64,000 nucleotides of DNA from Spartobacteria bacterium. GTDB lineage: Bacteria > Verrucomicrobiota > Verrucomicrobiia > Chthoniobacterales > UBA10450. The translations under genes were made by a program, and so were the position numbers. The notes under the pieces are model-generated. The model was not told the DNA's origin, searched no databases, and worked only from the letters and a program-made list of their open reading frames with translations. Below, one piece after another: positions 25,831-35,279 of the stretch (the first letter of the stretch is position 1; the number at the start of each line of letters is the position of its first letter). The stretch lies in the NCBI GenBank assembly GCA_003134785.1, contig PLCN01000002.1, positions 372,219 through 436,218 of the forward strand. The letters run 5' to 3'.

Positions 25831-27627
25831 ATGAACGAAGCAGAAATCCAGCGGCAGAAAGAAATCAAGGAAGCGGAGGAGCTGCTTTTCACGGGTCCCC
25901 AGGCGTTGGGATTCGCCAAGGGGCTTTTTCTCGGGCAATTCGTTTCGGACTGGGCGATGCCTTATCCGCGTGTCCCAGCTGCGCAACAGGCCGAGCTCAA
26001 CACCTCGCTCGCGGAGGTGCGCGAGTTTCTCGATCAAAATCTCGATCCGGTGGCGATCGATCGCACCGCGGACATTCCGCAGCACATCGTCGATGGGCTC
26101 GCTCATGTCGGGGTGCTTGGGATGACGGCGCCCAAGGAATACGGCGGGCGCGGATTTTCTCAGCGGGCCTACTGCACCGTCCTCGAGGAAATTGGAGCGC
26201 GCTGCGCTTCGACTTCTGTGTTTACCAACGCGCACCATTCCATTGGCATTCGGGCGCTGCTTCTTTTCGGCACGCGCGAGCAAAAGCAAAAATGGCTGCC
26301 GCCTCTGGTGACGGGCCAGCAACTGGCGGCGTTTGCGCTCACGGAAAAAGAAGCGGGCTCGGATGCGGCGAATGTCCAAACAATGGCGCAGCCCAGCGCT
26401 GATGGGACGCACTACATTTTGAATGGCGAGAAGCGTTACATCACCAACGCATCCATCGCGCAGGTTCTGACCGTGATGGCGCGGACGCCGATTCCGGGCT
26501 CTGACAAGACCGCGATCACTGCGTTTTTGGTTACGCCCGATATGCCGGGATTCACCATGCTCGAACCGCGAATGGAAAAACTCGGCATTCGCGGAACCGC
26601 CACCGGCCGCTTCGCCATGCAAGACATGGCGGTGCCGAAGGAAAATATTCTGGGCCCGCTCGGCAAGGGATTGAAAGTCGCGCTGACTGTTCTCGATTTC
26701 GGCCGCACGACTTTCGGCGCGTGCTGCACGGGCGCGGCGAAAACCTGTCTGCGTCTCGCGGTGGAACATGCGAACGCGCGCCGGCAATTCAAAAAGACCC
26801 TCGGCGATTTCGACCTGGTGAAGAAAAAGATTGGGCGAATGGCGGCCGACATTTACGCGATGGAAGCGATGACGGCGGTGACCGCTTCGCTGATCGATCG
26901 CGGGCTCGAGGACTACATGATCGAGACGGCGATGCTAAAAGTTTTCACGACGGATCGTCTCTGGGAAGCGGTCAACGACGCCTTCCAGATTCACGGCGGC
27001 TCCGCGTATTTCAACGACTCGCCCCTCGAACGCATGCTGCGCGACGCGCGCATCAACCAGATCGGCGAAGGGAGCAACGAAGTGCTCACGTCCTTTATCG
27101 CGCTGGTCGGCATGCGCGGACCGGGTATGGAGTTCAAGGAGATTTACGATACGATGTTCAATCCTTCACGCGGCCTCGGCAAAGCCTGGAGCGCGGGCAT
27201 GAATCGGCTCGGCGCGGCGGTGAAAATCCCGAGTGTGCCGGTGAAGAGCGAGTCTCTGCGCACGCACGCCTCGCAACTTGGGCGCTTGATCTGGCGCTTT
27301 AATCTGAGCGTGAATCGCGCGCTGATTAAGTACCGCGAGCCCGTCATGGACATGCAGTTGGTGCAGGAACGAATCGCCGGCGCGGCGATGGAAATGTTCG
27401 CTTCAGCCTGCGTGATCAGCCGCATGGATTCGGAGCTGCAAGGCGTCGGCCGAAACGGCGATACGGCGGCGGGCAGCCATCGAGCGGCCGAGCTTTTTCT
27501 GCGGCAATCTTTTCATCGGGTTCGGAGATTTTTGAGCGAGCTGACGGACAACGACGACTACGACTTGCTAGCCACGGCGAATTCAGTGCTCGGGAAAGAC
27601 GATGGCGCAGGCCGGAACAGCCGCTGA
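25831..27627 (+). CDS. Acyl-CoA dehydrogenase, long-chain type with C-terminal extension
   Basis: About 598 residues from ATG 25831. It catalyses the first step of fatty acid beta-oxidation using FAD. Motifs: GGRGFSQRAYCTVLEEIG, AFALTEKEAGSDAANVQT (FAD and substrate loop), YITNASIAQVLTVMART, and the active-site glutamate region INQIGEGSNEVLTSFIAL. The additional C-terminal domain of about 180 residues is typical of VLCAD/ACAD9-like bacterial enzymes that may associate with the membrane. No electron-transfer flavoprotein or other beta-oxidation genes are nearby. Preferred chain length cannot be read from sequence. Confidence 0.93.
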   Translation: MNEAEIQRQKEIKEAEELLFTGPQALGFAKGLFLGQFVSDWAMPYPRVPAAQQAELNTSLAEVREFLDQNLDPVAIDRTADIPQHIVDGLAHVGVLGMTAPKEYGGRGFSQRAYCTVLEEIGARCASTSVFTNAHHSIGIRALLLFGTREQKQKWLPPLVTGQQLAAFALTEKEAGSDAANVQTMAQPSADGTHYILNGEKRYITNASIAQVLTVMARTPIPGSDKTAITAFLVTPDMPGFTMLEPRMEKLGIRGTATGRFAMQDMAVPKENILGPLGKGLKVALTVLDFGRTTFGACCTGAAKTCLRLAVEHANARRQFKKTLGDFDLVKKKIGRMAADIYAMEAMTAVTASLIDRGLEDYMIETAMLKVFTTDRLWEAVNDAFQIHGGSAYFNDSPLERMLRDARINQIGEGSNEVLTSFIALVGMRGPGMEFKEIYDTMFNPSRGLGKAWSAGMNRLGAAVKIPSVPVKSESLRTHASQLGRLIWRFNLSVNRALIKYREPVMDMQLVQERIAGAAMEMFASACVISRMDSELQGVGRNGDTAAGSHRAAELFLRQSFHRVRRFLSELTDNDDYDLLATANSVLGKDDGAGRNSR

Positions 27628-28049
27628 TACTGGCCAATTCTAGCTTCTAATGAGGCATACGCTGGGGGAGCTGGAACTTGCCGCGCCGGATCTGATTGCC
27701 GATGCGGTTTTCGGGTAGCCCATAATCGGCAAACGAGCGGCGTGCCAGCGCGAATGCCGGCCTGCAAATATCGGCAATCAGGTCCTCACGATCTTCCAAA
27801 AAAATGCTGGCATGCTTGCGCTAGTTGCAGCCGAAAATGGATTCTCGGCCTCGCATCTGCGTCGGTTCACATTCAATCACGAGTGCCTTGCTCGAACAAG
27901 CGCGCTACGAAACCCTGGAAGCGCGCGTCGTTCCGGCGCCTTTCCCGCTGGTACGAACGGCCTGATACGCGACACCTATTTAAAGAAACATTTTGCGGCA
28001 GTGCGGCGCTCCGGTCGCGACTTCTCAATCGCGTGGCGCAGTTTTCTCG
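27628..28049. other. Intergenic region with possible gene remnants
   Basis: About 420 bases without a convincing gene. On the minus strand a 57-codon stretch (about 27652-27822, containing ADICRPAFALARRSFADYGL) reads like a protein C terminus but is cut by an in-frame stop upstream. On the plus strand a 42-codon frame starts at 27837. Both may be decayed genes between the acyl-CoA dehydrogenase and the sugar cluster. Confidence 0.35.
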
Positions 28050-29330
28050 TTACGGTGCAGGGGCCGACTTTAGAATGTGCAGGGCGCGAAGCAGCCCTTC
28101 TGGGACCAATTCGTAGAGCGGATATTGCACGAATAGGATGATGTACTGCCGGAACTCGACCGCACAGACGAGCCCGACGGCGACGCAGAGGATGAGCGGG
28201 CGATACCGTTGCGATGGCGCGCAGAACGCGGCGAGTTGGCTAAAGGCAAGAACGCGTAAGGGCATGTCCCACATGTTCGCGTAGCGCAGATTCATTCCGT
28301 ATTTGACGTTGCACATGACGAGGTAACTCGCCGCAATGAAGACGAAGAGAAATAACTCCGGCCTCTGCGCACGATTGAGGCGGAAAGCCGCACCGATCGC
28401 CAGGAGCAGGATCAGAGGACTGACCAGGAGCAGATCAACCAGATAACGGTGCCACGGTCCATCGCCGGTCAAAATGGCGTAGGGGAGGTGATAGTTCTTG
28501 CTGACGGAGAGTTGATAGGTTGTGCGCAAAGTTTCGAGACCGCCCGCGAGAAAAACAAGCACGACAAAGCCGAGAAGCGGCCCCACGATGCTGCAGAGTA
28601 AGAGCTCACGAGTGACGCCGCCGAAGTGAAGCCAGCGATTCACCGCGATGAGGACCATAAGAGCGACGAAAACAAAGAACGCGTTCTCTTTCGTCAAGAC
28701 CAGGCAACAAAGGCCAAAAACGTAGGCGGCGAGGCGCGCCCAGTTGCCCGGTGAACGCAGGTTTTCCCAGAGCATGCAAAGGCAAAAGAGCGCCCAAAAA
28801 GTAAAGAAGCCGTCGACGAGCGCGTGTTGCGACATATGGATCTGGGTCGGCGCGAAGCTCATGAGCGCAGCGACTCCCAAGGCCCACGCAGGACCTTTGA
28901 GGCGCCATGCGAAAACCGTGGAAAGCAACAGCGTTAGAATGCTGAAAAGCGACGATACAGCGTGGAGCGCAACGAGCGCTTCGGTGCCAAAGATTTGGTG
29001 CCAAAGGTAGGCCGAGAAGACGTAAAGAAAGCGAACCGGCGGGAGAATTGAACCGGTCAGCTTTTGTTGAACTTCGATGTAGTGATCGACGATCTCCGGG
29101 TACGCGGTCAGGCCTCCGGCAATGAGGCTGTTGACGTATCCGCGGTAAAGGCCCTCGTCGAATCCGATGCCATCAAACTTTGGCGCGGGATGGAGTGCTT
29201 CGAGCTGGCGGAGCGGAGCGTTCGCGCCGGAAAAGATCGGAGCGGGGATCCTGAGGAAGGCGCCAATCGCAAGGACAATGCACAAGGCGGCGACATAAGA
29301 TTTCTGACCGCGTGCCGATTCGAATGCCAT
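28050..29330 (-). CDS. GT-C membrane glycosyltransferase, GT39/ArnT-like
   Basis: About 426 residues from ATG 29330. There are about ten membrane helices, and the first large periplasmic loop contains FDGIGFDEGLYRGYVNSLIA, with the Asp-Glu pair typical of GT39/PMT and ArnT-like GT-C enzymes, which transfer sugars from polyprenyl phosphate on the periplasmic side. LTKENAFFVFVALMVL is also typical of the family. Acceptor and sugar are unknown. It is the first GT-C gene of the cluster, divergent from the methyltransferase gene at 29542. Confidence 0.8.
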   Translation of the reverse strand: MAFESARGQKSYVAALCIVLAIGAFLRIPAPIFSGANAPLRQLEALHPAPKFDGIGFDEGLYRGYVNSLIAGGLTAYPEIVDHYIEVQQKLTGSILPPVRFLYVFSAYLWHQIFGTEALVALHAVSSLFSILTLLLSTVFAWRLKGPAWALGVAALMSFAPTQIHMSQHALVDGFFTFWALFCLCMLWENLRSPGNWARLAAYVFGLCCLVLTKENAFFVFVALMVLIAVNRWLHFGGVTRELLLCSIVGPLLGFVVLVFLAGGLETLRTTYQLSVSKNYHLPYAILTGDGPWHRYLVDLLLVSPLILLLAIGAAFRLNRAQRPELFLFVFIAASYLVMCNVKYGMNLRYANMWDMPLRVLAFSQLAAFCAPSQRYRPLILCVAVGLVCAVEFRQYIILFVQYPLYELVPEGLLRALHILKSAPAP

Positions 29331-29541
29331 GTCGGAAGACTCTAGCAGTTCACGTGGAAACACAATGCGCAGCGCACGTATTGCGCCGCGGAGTCACTCG
29401 CGTGATCTATCCTGCCGCGTGACGCCCGGCGTACGAGGGTGTTCCACTGGCACGACCACTGCTCTGAATTGAGCCATGTCCACAGTCGCGCTCAGGTCGC
29501 CAGCCGCCCGAAATTTCACGGTCCTGCGGAGTTCGCCGGAA

Positions 29542-30798
29542 ATGTTCCGGGAAATTCAAAAATGTCGAGTTTGCGGAAATCGAGATCTCGCTCCTGTCCT
29601 GTCTCTGGGAGAACAGTATCTCACGGGAGTATTTCCCGGTGTTCAAAAAGCAGTTCTTAGCCGAGGTCCTCTGGAGCTGGTCGCTTGCAACACCGCTGTC
29701 AACCAAAAGGCGTGTGGTCTGGTGCAGCTTCGCCAGTCCTACAATCTTGAGGAGATGTATGGTGAGAACTACGGTTACCGGTCGTCTCTGAACCAGGCCA
29801 TGGTGAAACACCTGAGGGCGAAGGTGCATCAACTAATCCACCGTTATCCTCTCCAGGCGGGGGATTTGGTGCTCGATATCGGCAGCAACGATGGGACGCT
29901 CCTGTCGTTTTACCCGGAGAATAACGTCACCGTCGTTGGCATAGATCCCACCGCGCGAAAATTCGAATCTTTTTATCGGAAACACATTTCGGTGATCCCC
30001 GACTTTTTCTCTGCCGAGTTGTTCCGCGAAAAATTCGGACTAAAGAGAGCGCGCATCGTCACCTCAATCGCGATGTTCTACGATCTGGAGAATCCGCTCA
30101 GCTTCATGGAGGACGTCACTTCCATCCTGGAGAAGGATGGAATCTGGCACTTCGAGATGAGTTATCTGCCGGCGATGGTCAAGACGATGGGGTACGACAC
30201 GATTTGTCACGAACACCTGGAGTACTATTCGCTGCACCAGATCAAATGGATGACGGCAAGGTGCGGATTGAAGATTTTGAACGTGGAGTTTAACGAAACC
30301 AACGGAGGAAGCTTCGCCATCACAGTTGCCCGGCAATCCTCGTCCCATCCGGAAAATGCGGCCCAACTTGACTGGCTGTTGCGTGATGAGCAGACACAAG
30401 GTTTGGGCACCGTTGCGCAACATCGTGCTTTCGAAGAGGCGGTGAAAGACCACAAAGAGAAACTCCTCGGGTTGTTGCATAGTCTGAAAGCACAGGGGCG
30501 CACCGTGCTCGGCTATGGAGCTTCCACGAAGGGAAACGTCCTCTTGCAGCACTGTGGAATAACTCCTGATCTACTGCCGGCGATTGCCGAAGTGAACAAG
30601 GACAAATTCGGTTGCTTCACTCCCGGCACTAATATTCCCATCATTTCCGAGTTGGAAGCGCATGCGATGAAGCCCGACTACCTGCTCGTCCTGCCATGGC
30701 ATTTTCGAGAAAACATTCTCCAGCGGGAAAGCGCATTCCTTGCACGCGGGGGAAAGATGATTTTCCCTCTGCCAGCGATTGAAATCGTCGGCGCCTGA
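29542..30798 (+). CDS. Zinc-binding class I SAM methyltransferase, sugar C-methyltransferase-like
   Basis: About 418 residues from ATG 29542; GGAG lies ten bases upstream and this start matches the family opening MFREIQKCRVCGNRDLAPVL. An ATG at 29476 would add 22 residues. The N-terminal zinc-binding part (CRVCGN, later Cys residues) is followed by the SAM site LVLDIGSNDGTLLSFYP and a C-terminal Rossmann-like domain with GRTVLGYGASTKGNVLLQ. This three-part layout matches NDP-hexose C-methyltransferases (TylCIII/CloU class). It probably methylates an NDP-sugar precursor. The adjacent decayed GDP-mannose dehydratase supports a nucleotide-sugar role. Confidence 0.85.
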   Translation: MFREIQKCRVCGNRDLAPVLSLGEQYLTGVFPGVQKAVLSRGPLELVACNTAVNQKACGLVQLRQSYNLEEMYGENYGYRSSLNQAMVKHLRAKVHQLIHRYPLQAGDLVLDIGSNDGTLLSFYPENNVTVVGIDPTARKFESFYRKHISVIPDFFSAELFREKFGLKRARIVTSIAMFYDLENPLSFMEDVTSILEKDGIWHFEMSYLPAMVKTMGYDTICHEHLEYYSLHQIKWMTARCGLKILNVEFNETNGGSFAITVARQSSSHPENAAQLDWLLRDEQTQGLGTVAQHRAFEEAVKDHKEKLLGLLHSLKAQGRTVLGYGASTKGNVLLQHCGITPDLLPAIAEVNKDKFGCFTPGTNIPIISELEAHAMKPDYLLVLPWHFRENILQRESAFLARGGKMIFPLPAIEIVGA

Positions 30799-30800
30799 GT

Positions 30801-31700
30801 CGTCGTCGAAGCGCGCTCATTATCGGCGCGGGCGGGCAGGACGGCCGGCTCCTGGTGCGTATGCTTCTCGACCGCGAGTACGACCTGCGCGGCTGGACCC
30901 GCGGTGAGCTCGCGTCTGCCGTGCATGCGAATGCACGCTGATTGACATCCTGCAGCCCGAATTGGTTGAAGCGGAACTCCTGAGATCACCGCCGGATGAA
31001 ATCTATTATTTGGCGGCGTTTCATCATGCGACGGAAGATGCCGTGGAATTGTCGGCGGCTGATTTGCTGAGGTGCAGTTTAGTGTGCACATACTCGGGCT
31101 GCTGAATGTATTGCAAGCCATGGAAGAATGTTGTCCGAGGACGCGGTTATTCTACGCAGCGTCCTCACACGTCTTCGGCGCGCCGCTGAACGAATGGCAG
31201 AATGAGAAAACCCCTCTTGTCCCCGACTCCGCTTATGGGATTTCCAAGGCAGCCGGGCTCCAGTGTTGTCAGCTACCCGCAAGCAGAAAGGCATTTTCGC
31301 CGCGACGGGGATTCTGTTCAATCACGAATCTTCGTTGCGCAAGCCTTCCTTCCTCTCCCAAAAAATCGTACGCGGCGCGCTTCGGGCGCAACGTGATCCA
31401 GGTTACCGGCTGGTGCTGGGAAACCTCGAAGCGAGCGTGGATTGGGGTTATGCGCCTGACTACGTGGACGCCATGTTTCGTATTCTGCAACTACCTGAGG
31501 CTGGCGACTTCGTTGTGGCGTCGGGAGAAATGCTCACGGTGCGCGAGTTTGCGGAGGCCGCTTTTGCTGCGCTTGGCCTTGATTGGCGACGACATGTGGA
31601 AACGGACGCCAGCTTGCTGAACAAGGTTTCTCATCCTTTACGTGGCGATTCCGGCAAGTTGCGCGCTACGACGGGATGGGCACCCACCGTGAGTTTGTAG
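30801..31700 (+). pseudogene. Decayed GDP-mannose 4,6-dehydratase-like gene
   Basis: Three frames give consecutive pieces of a short-chain epimerase/dehydratase. First comes the Rossmann start ALIIGAGGQDGRLLVRMLLD, broken near 30940. Next, in another frame, is DEIYYLAAFHHATEDAVELS. Then follow VHILGLLNVLQAMEECCPRT, FYAASSHVFG, and the catalytic YGISKAAG motif, broken again near 31265. The last piece is GIFAATGILFNHESSLRKPS, WGYAPDYVDAMFRI and TVREFAEAAF. The GILFNHES and DWGYAPDYVD motifs are specific to GDP-mannose 4,6-dehydratases. At least three frameshifts are needed, so it is inactive unless they are sequencing errors. Confidence 0.85.
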
Positions 31701-31796
31701 AAATGGTGGCGAGACTCGTGAATATGCGGAAAAGCCTTCATGCAAGCATGCCTCCGCGTCGCTCCCATGACCTGCGCCATAAGATACATGGCTGGC

Positions 31797-33329
31797 ATGT
31801 CCACTGCTTTACGACAGCGTATGCGCGCTTCGTTGGGGGGTGGGACGAACTCGTGGGCCACACAGACAAGACCTACGGAATTATCCAGGCTTCTCATCTT
31901 CATTCCCACTTACAACGAGGCCGAGAATGCCCAGCGCCTTTGCCGGGAATTAAGCGCCCTCCAGCTCGGAGCCGATATCCTCTTTTGCGATGACGGCTCG
32001 CCCGACGGCACGGGTGAGATCGTGGATGAGTTAGCCAAAGAGTTTTCGCACGTTCGCGCAATTCACCGCGCCGGCAAGCTCGGAATCGGCAGCGCCCATC
32101 AGGCCGGCATCCGCTACGCCTATGCCCAGGGCTACGAAACGCTGGTGACGATGGATTGCGATTTCACTCATCAGCCTGCCGACGTGGAGCGGTTGCTGGA
32201 GGTCGCGCATTCCAGCGGCGAGGCCGTGTCTATCGGATCCCGCTATATGAAACGCGACAGCCTGCCCGGTTGGAACCCGATGCGTCGCTCGCTGACATAT
32301 CTGGGGCATTTCTTTACGGTCAATCTTCTCCAGTTACCACAGGATGCGACCGGCGCGCTGCGGGTTTACCAACTCGGCACCATTCCGCAGGAGCTGTTTG
32401 ATCGAGTCCGCTCCTGTGGGTACTCATTCTTTTTCGAAAGCCTGTTCGTGTTGCATCGCAATGGCTTTGCCATCGAAGAAATGCCAATCGCGCTGCCGGC
32501 TCGCACCTATGGCAGCTCCAAGATGAGCTGGCGCGAGACTGGGCGCAGCGCCTCGCGCCTGCTCAAGCTTTACTGGGCGGGTGTCCGTCACCCTGAGAGC
32601 TTTCTGCTCGCGTCGCCGCTTCCACCGATTCTCGAGGCCGAACTGCCACTGCAAGATCCTCAGGGCTGGGATACTTACTGGACCCGCGGCCAGGAGAAAA
32701 GTCGGCGCGCCTATTCCTTTGTCGCGAGCATGTATCGGCGGCTCGCCATCCGGCGCAACTTGAACTATTTCATTCATAAGCATTTCCTGCCCGGCGCGCA
32801 GCTTCTTCACGCGGGCTGCGGTTCAGGACAGGTTGATTCGGAACTCTCCCGCGAAATGCGAATCACGGCCGTGGATATTTCTCTCCCTGCGCTCGAATCC
32901 TATCGCCGCAATAATCCCGGCGCCGAGGCCATTCTTCACGGCGATATTCTCCACTTGGACGATGTGGCCGGCGGCAGTTTTGATGGCGCGTACAATCTCG
33001 GAGTGGTCGAACATTTTACCCAAGATCAGATCGTCCAAATTCTGCGCGAGATGGGCCGCACCGTGAAGCCGGGCGGAAAGGTGGTCATCTTTTGGCCCCA
33101 CCGGCGTGCCACCAGTGTTTTTGTGCTTAAGGTGATCCATCACGTCCTCGATTTCTTCCGCCGTTGCGGCGGACCGCAGGTGCGTCTGCACCCGCCCGAA
33201 ATTTCCTTGCTTAGATCACGTGACCAAGCGCGAGAAGTGGTAGAACAGGCGGGATTCAATTTGGTTGATTACTATTTTGGAATGAGTGACCTGCTCGTTC
33301 AAGCGGTCGTCGTCGGCTGCAAACGGTGA
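31797..33329 (+). CDS. Polyprenol-phosphate-mannose synthase-like GT2 fused to SAM methyltransferase
   Basis: About 510 residues from ATG 31797; the open frame reaches 31740 and the exact start is uncertain. Residues about 30-270 match dolichol/polyprenol-phosphate mannose synthases: LLIFIPTYNEAENAQRLCRE, ILFCDDGSPDGTGEIVDELA, LVTMDCDFTHQP, DATGALRVY and IEEMPIALPARTYGSSKM. Residues about 340-510 form a class I methyltransferase: LLHAGCGSGQVDSELSRE, ITAVDIS and GAYNLGVVEHFTQDQIVQI. The GT2 half would load a sugar (mannose in the family) onto undecaprenyl phosphate, the donor used by GT-C enzymes, which surround it here. The stop overlaps the next GTG (GTGA), implying coupled translation. Confidence 0.87.
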   Translation: MSTALRQRMRASLGGGTNSWATQTRPTELSRLLIFIPTYNEAENAQRLCRELSALQLGADILFCDDGSPDGTGEIVDELAKEFSHVRAIHRAGKLGIGSAHQAGIRYAYAQGYETLVTMDCDFTHQPADVERLLEVAHSSGEAVSIGSRYMKRDSLPGWNPMRRSLTYLGHFFTVNLLQLPQDATGALRVYQLGTIPQELFDRVRSCGYSFFFESLFVLHRNGFAIEEMPIALPARTYGSSKMSWRETGRSASRLLKLYWAGVRHPESFLLASPLPPILEAELPLQDPQGWDTYWTRGQEKSRRAYSFVASMYRRLAIRRNLNYFIHKHFLPGAQLLHAGCGSGQVDSELSREMRITAVDISLPALESYRRNNPGAEAILHGDILHLDDVAGGSFDGAYNLGVVEHFTQDQIVQILREMGRTVKPGGKVVIFWPHRRATSVFVLKVIHHVLDFFRRCGGPQVRLHPPEISLLRSRDQAREVVEQAGFNLVDYYFGMSDLLVQAVVVGCKR

Positions 33330-35161
33330 GCACGTCGTTGTTGCCCGCGGCAACTAGCCAAACCGGCGCCGAGTTGGTACCAGTTACGGCCACGGTACAT
33401 TCCCCTACTTTCTCCACGGCGAGGGATGGAAAGCCGCGGCTTTGGAGTTGGATTAACCATCTCGAGTGGGTTGCCGTGCTGCTTACCGCCTTGCTGTCGG
33501 CTGCTCTCCATATTCGGTTCGTCACCCATGTTGGCGGGCTCTGGCGCGACGAGAGCAACAGCGTTCATCTGGCGGCGCTGCCCAGCTTTGCGGAGGTATG
33601 GCATTTCCTCGACTACGATTCCTTCCCCATCCTATTTTTTGCCGTGCTCAGAGGGTGGTTAGGGGTCTTCGGATCAGATAACGATGCCGCCCTCCGCACA
33701 CTTGGCTGCCTCACGGGGTTCGCAGTGTTAGGAATCCTGTGGTTCAACGCCCGCGCATTTCGAATCCGGTGGCCAGTGCTTTCGCTGGCGCTGATCGGAT
33801 TGAATCCGATGCTGATTCGTTACGGCGACTCAACGCGAGCCTACGGTTTGGGGATACTTCTCATTCTCCTCACCTTTCGCAGCTTTTGGCGTCTGGTGGA
33901 TAATCCCTCAGGTCCTGGTACCAAGCGGGTGCTGGCCGCCACGGCGCTGGCGCTCCTCAGCGTCCAGTGTTTGTATTACAACTCAGTCCTCCTACTTGCT
34001 ATCGTTGCGGGGAGCGTCGCCGTTGCGCTCCGAGCGAGAGCGTGGAGAACGGTAGGCATCGTCTTGGGGATAGGTCTACTCGCGGCTACATCGCTTCTGC
34101 CTTATGTGCCAATGATGCGCCGGATGAGCGAGTGGACGTTCATGGTGAGCTATCCAGCGGATCTCCCTTGGCTGTGGAAGCGAATATGCGAGGTGATCGG
34201 CTCGCCGAATCCCTTCAGCATTTGGCTATGGCTAGGTCTCTTTCTTATCGGTCTGGGTGTGGCTGTCAGTGTCGCGATATCACAACTTTGGCGCGGATTT
34301 GTCCGACGGCGGATCATTGAAGAGAACGCGAAGCATGCGTCATCCTCCATTGTCCCCCTGCAACCTAATCAGCCTCACTCGCTTCCTGATGCGGTGCTTT
34401 TTGCTGTTGTCGCACTCATTGTGGCCGTTGTCGGATATGCAGCGTTTTTGAGGATGCTGCATTATTACACCCAACCGTGGTATTATATTACCCTCGCTGC
34501 CTTTGCCGCGGCCGCCTTGGACGTTGTCTTCGGCGCCTGGCCCAGCGGCGCAAGACATCAAGCTATCCCTTTGCTTTTGCGGAGTGGCCGGTTGGGGACG
34601 GCGATGGCGCTGTTGTGTTTTACGGCATTGCCTGATTGGAAGGAGATGCCTGTCCGCCATACGAACCTAGACCTGCTTGCCACTCAGCTCCGGCCTCTCG
34701 CCACCACCGGCAATGTAATTCTGGTCCCCCGCTGGGAATGCGCGATTACTCTTTCCCGTTACTATCGTGGGCCGGCGGAGATCGTCACCATTCCTCCCAT
34801 CGACGATCACCGTTTCCATCGCTACGATCTCGTCTTGCGCCGGATGATGATGGCCGACCCACTTGGACCGCTCCTTGCGCGGCTGGAAGAAGTCCTGCGG
34901 TCCGGGCACCGCGTTTTTCTTGTGGGAAACCTTCCCTTTCCCGACGCCAACGAACAATTCCCCAGTCTGCCGGCAGCTTACCGAGACGCCGGCGGAACCT
35001 GGCACGTCGACGACTACCATGGTCTGTGGCGGCTGCAGGTCGGGCAATTCCTGCGTGCCCATGCTACGCGCGCTGAGAATATCAAGGGTTCGATTCGAGA
35101 CAAAGCCCACGTGCAAGAATTCGAAAGCCTCGGACTTGGGGTAATAGAAGGCTGGCGATAG
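33326..35161 (+). CDS. GT-C membrane glycosyltransferase, GT39-like
   Basis: 611 residues from GTG 33326, overlapping the GT2-methyltransferase stop by four bases. About 50 polar residues precede the first helix (LEWVAVLLTALLSAALHIRF), then GGLWRDESNSVHLAALP with the Arg-Asp-Glu motif expected in the first periplasmic loop of GT39-type enzymes, then about ten more helices and a soluble C-terminal domain (about residues 440-611). Likely uses the lipid-linked sugar made by its upstream partner. It is convergent with the minus-strand operon, 118 bases away. Confidence 0.82.
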   Translation: MSTSLLPAATSQTGAELVPVTATVHSPTFSTARDGKPRLWSWINHLEWVAVLLTALLSAALHIRFVTHVGGLWRDESNSVHLAALPSFAEVWHFLDYDSFPILFFAVLRGWLGVFGSDNDAALRTLGCLTGFAVLGILWFNARAFRIRWPVLSLALIGLNPMLIRYGDSTRAYGLGILLILLTFRSFWRLVDNPSGPGTKRVLAATALALLSVQCLYYNSVLLLAIVAGSVAVALRARAWRTVGIVLGIGLLAATSLLPYVPMMRRMSEWTFMVSYPADLPWLWKRICEVIGSPNPFSIWLWLGLFLIGLGVAVSVAISQLWRGFVRRRIIEENAKHASSSIVPLQPNQPHSLPDAVLFAVVALIVAVVGYAAFLRMLHYYTQPWYYITLAAFAAAALDVVFGAWPSGARHQAIPLLLRSGRLGTAMALLCFTALPDWKEMPVRHTNLDLLATQLRPLATTGNVILVPRWECAITLSRYYRGPAEIVTIPPIDDHRFHRYDLVLRRMMMADPLGPLLARLEEVLRSGHRVFLVGNLPFPDANEQFPSLPAAYRDAGGTWHVDDYHGLWRLQVGQFLRAHATRAENIKGSIRDKAHVQEFESLGLGVIEGWR

Positions 35162-35279
35162 CTAGAAAGCACCGCATCACTAGCTGAAGCTGCCATAACA
35201 AACAGTATAAGCGCTCAGGAAGAAAGGAAACCGAGCGCCCGGTGTCGGTCATGTAACCCGTCGTAGCTCCAGGGTTTCA

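Noticed and set aside
27837-27965. 42-codon open frame on the plus strand
   Set aside because: Short, without ribosome site or recognisable family; kept only as part of the remnant region.
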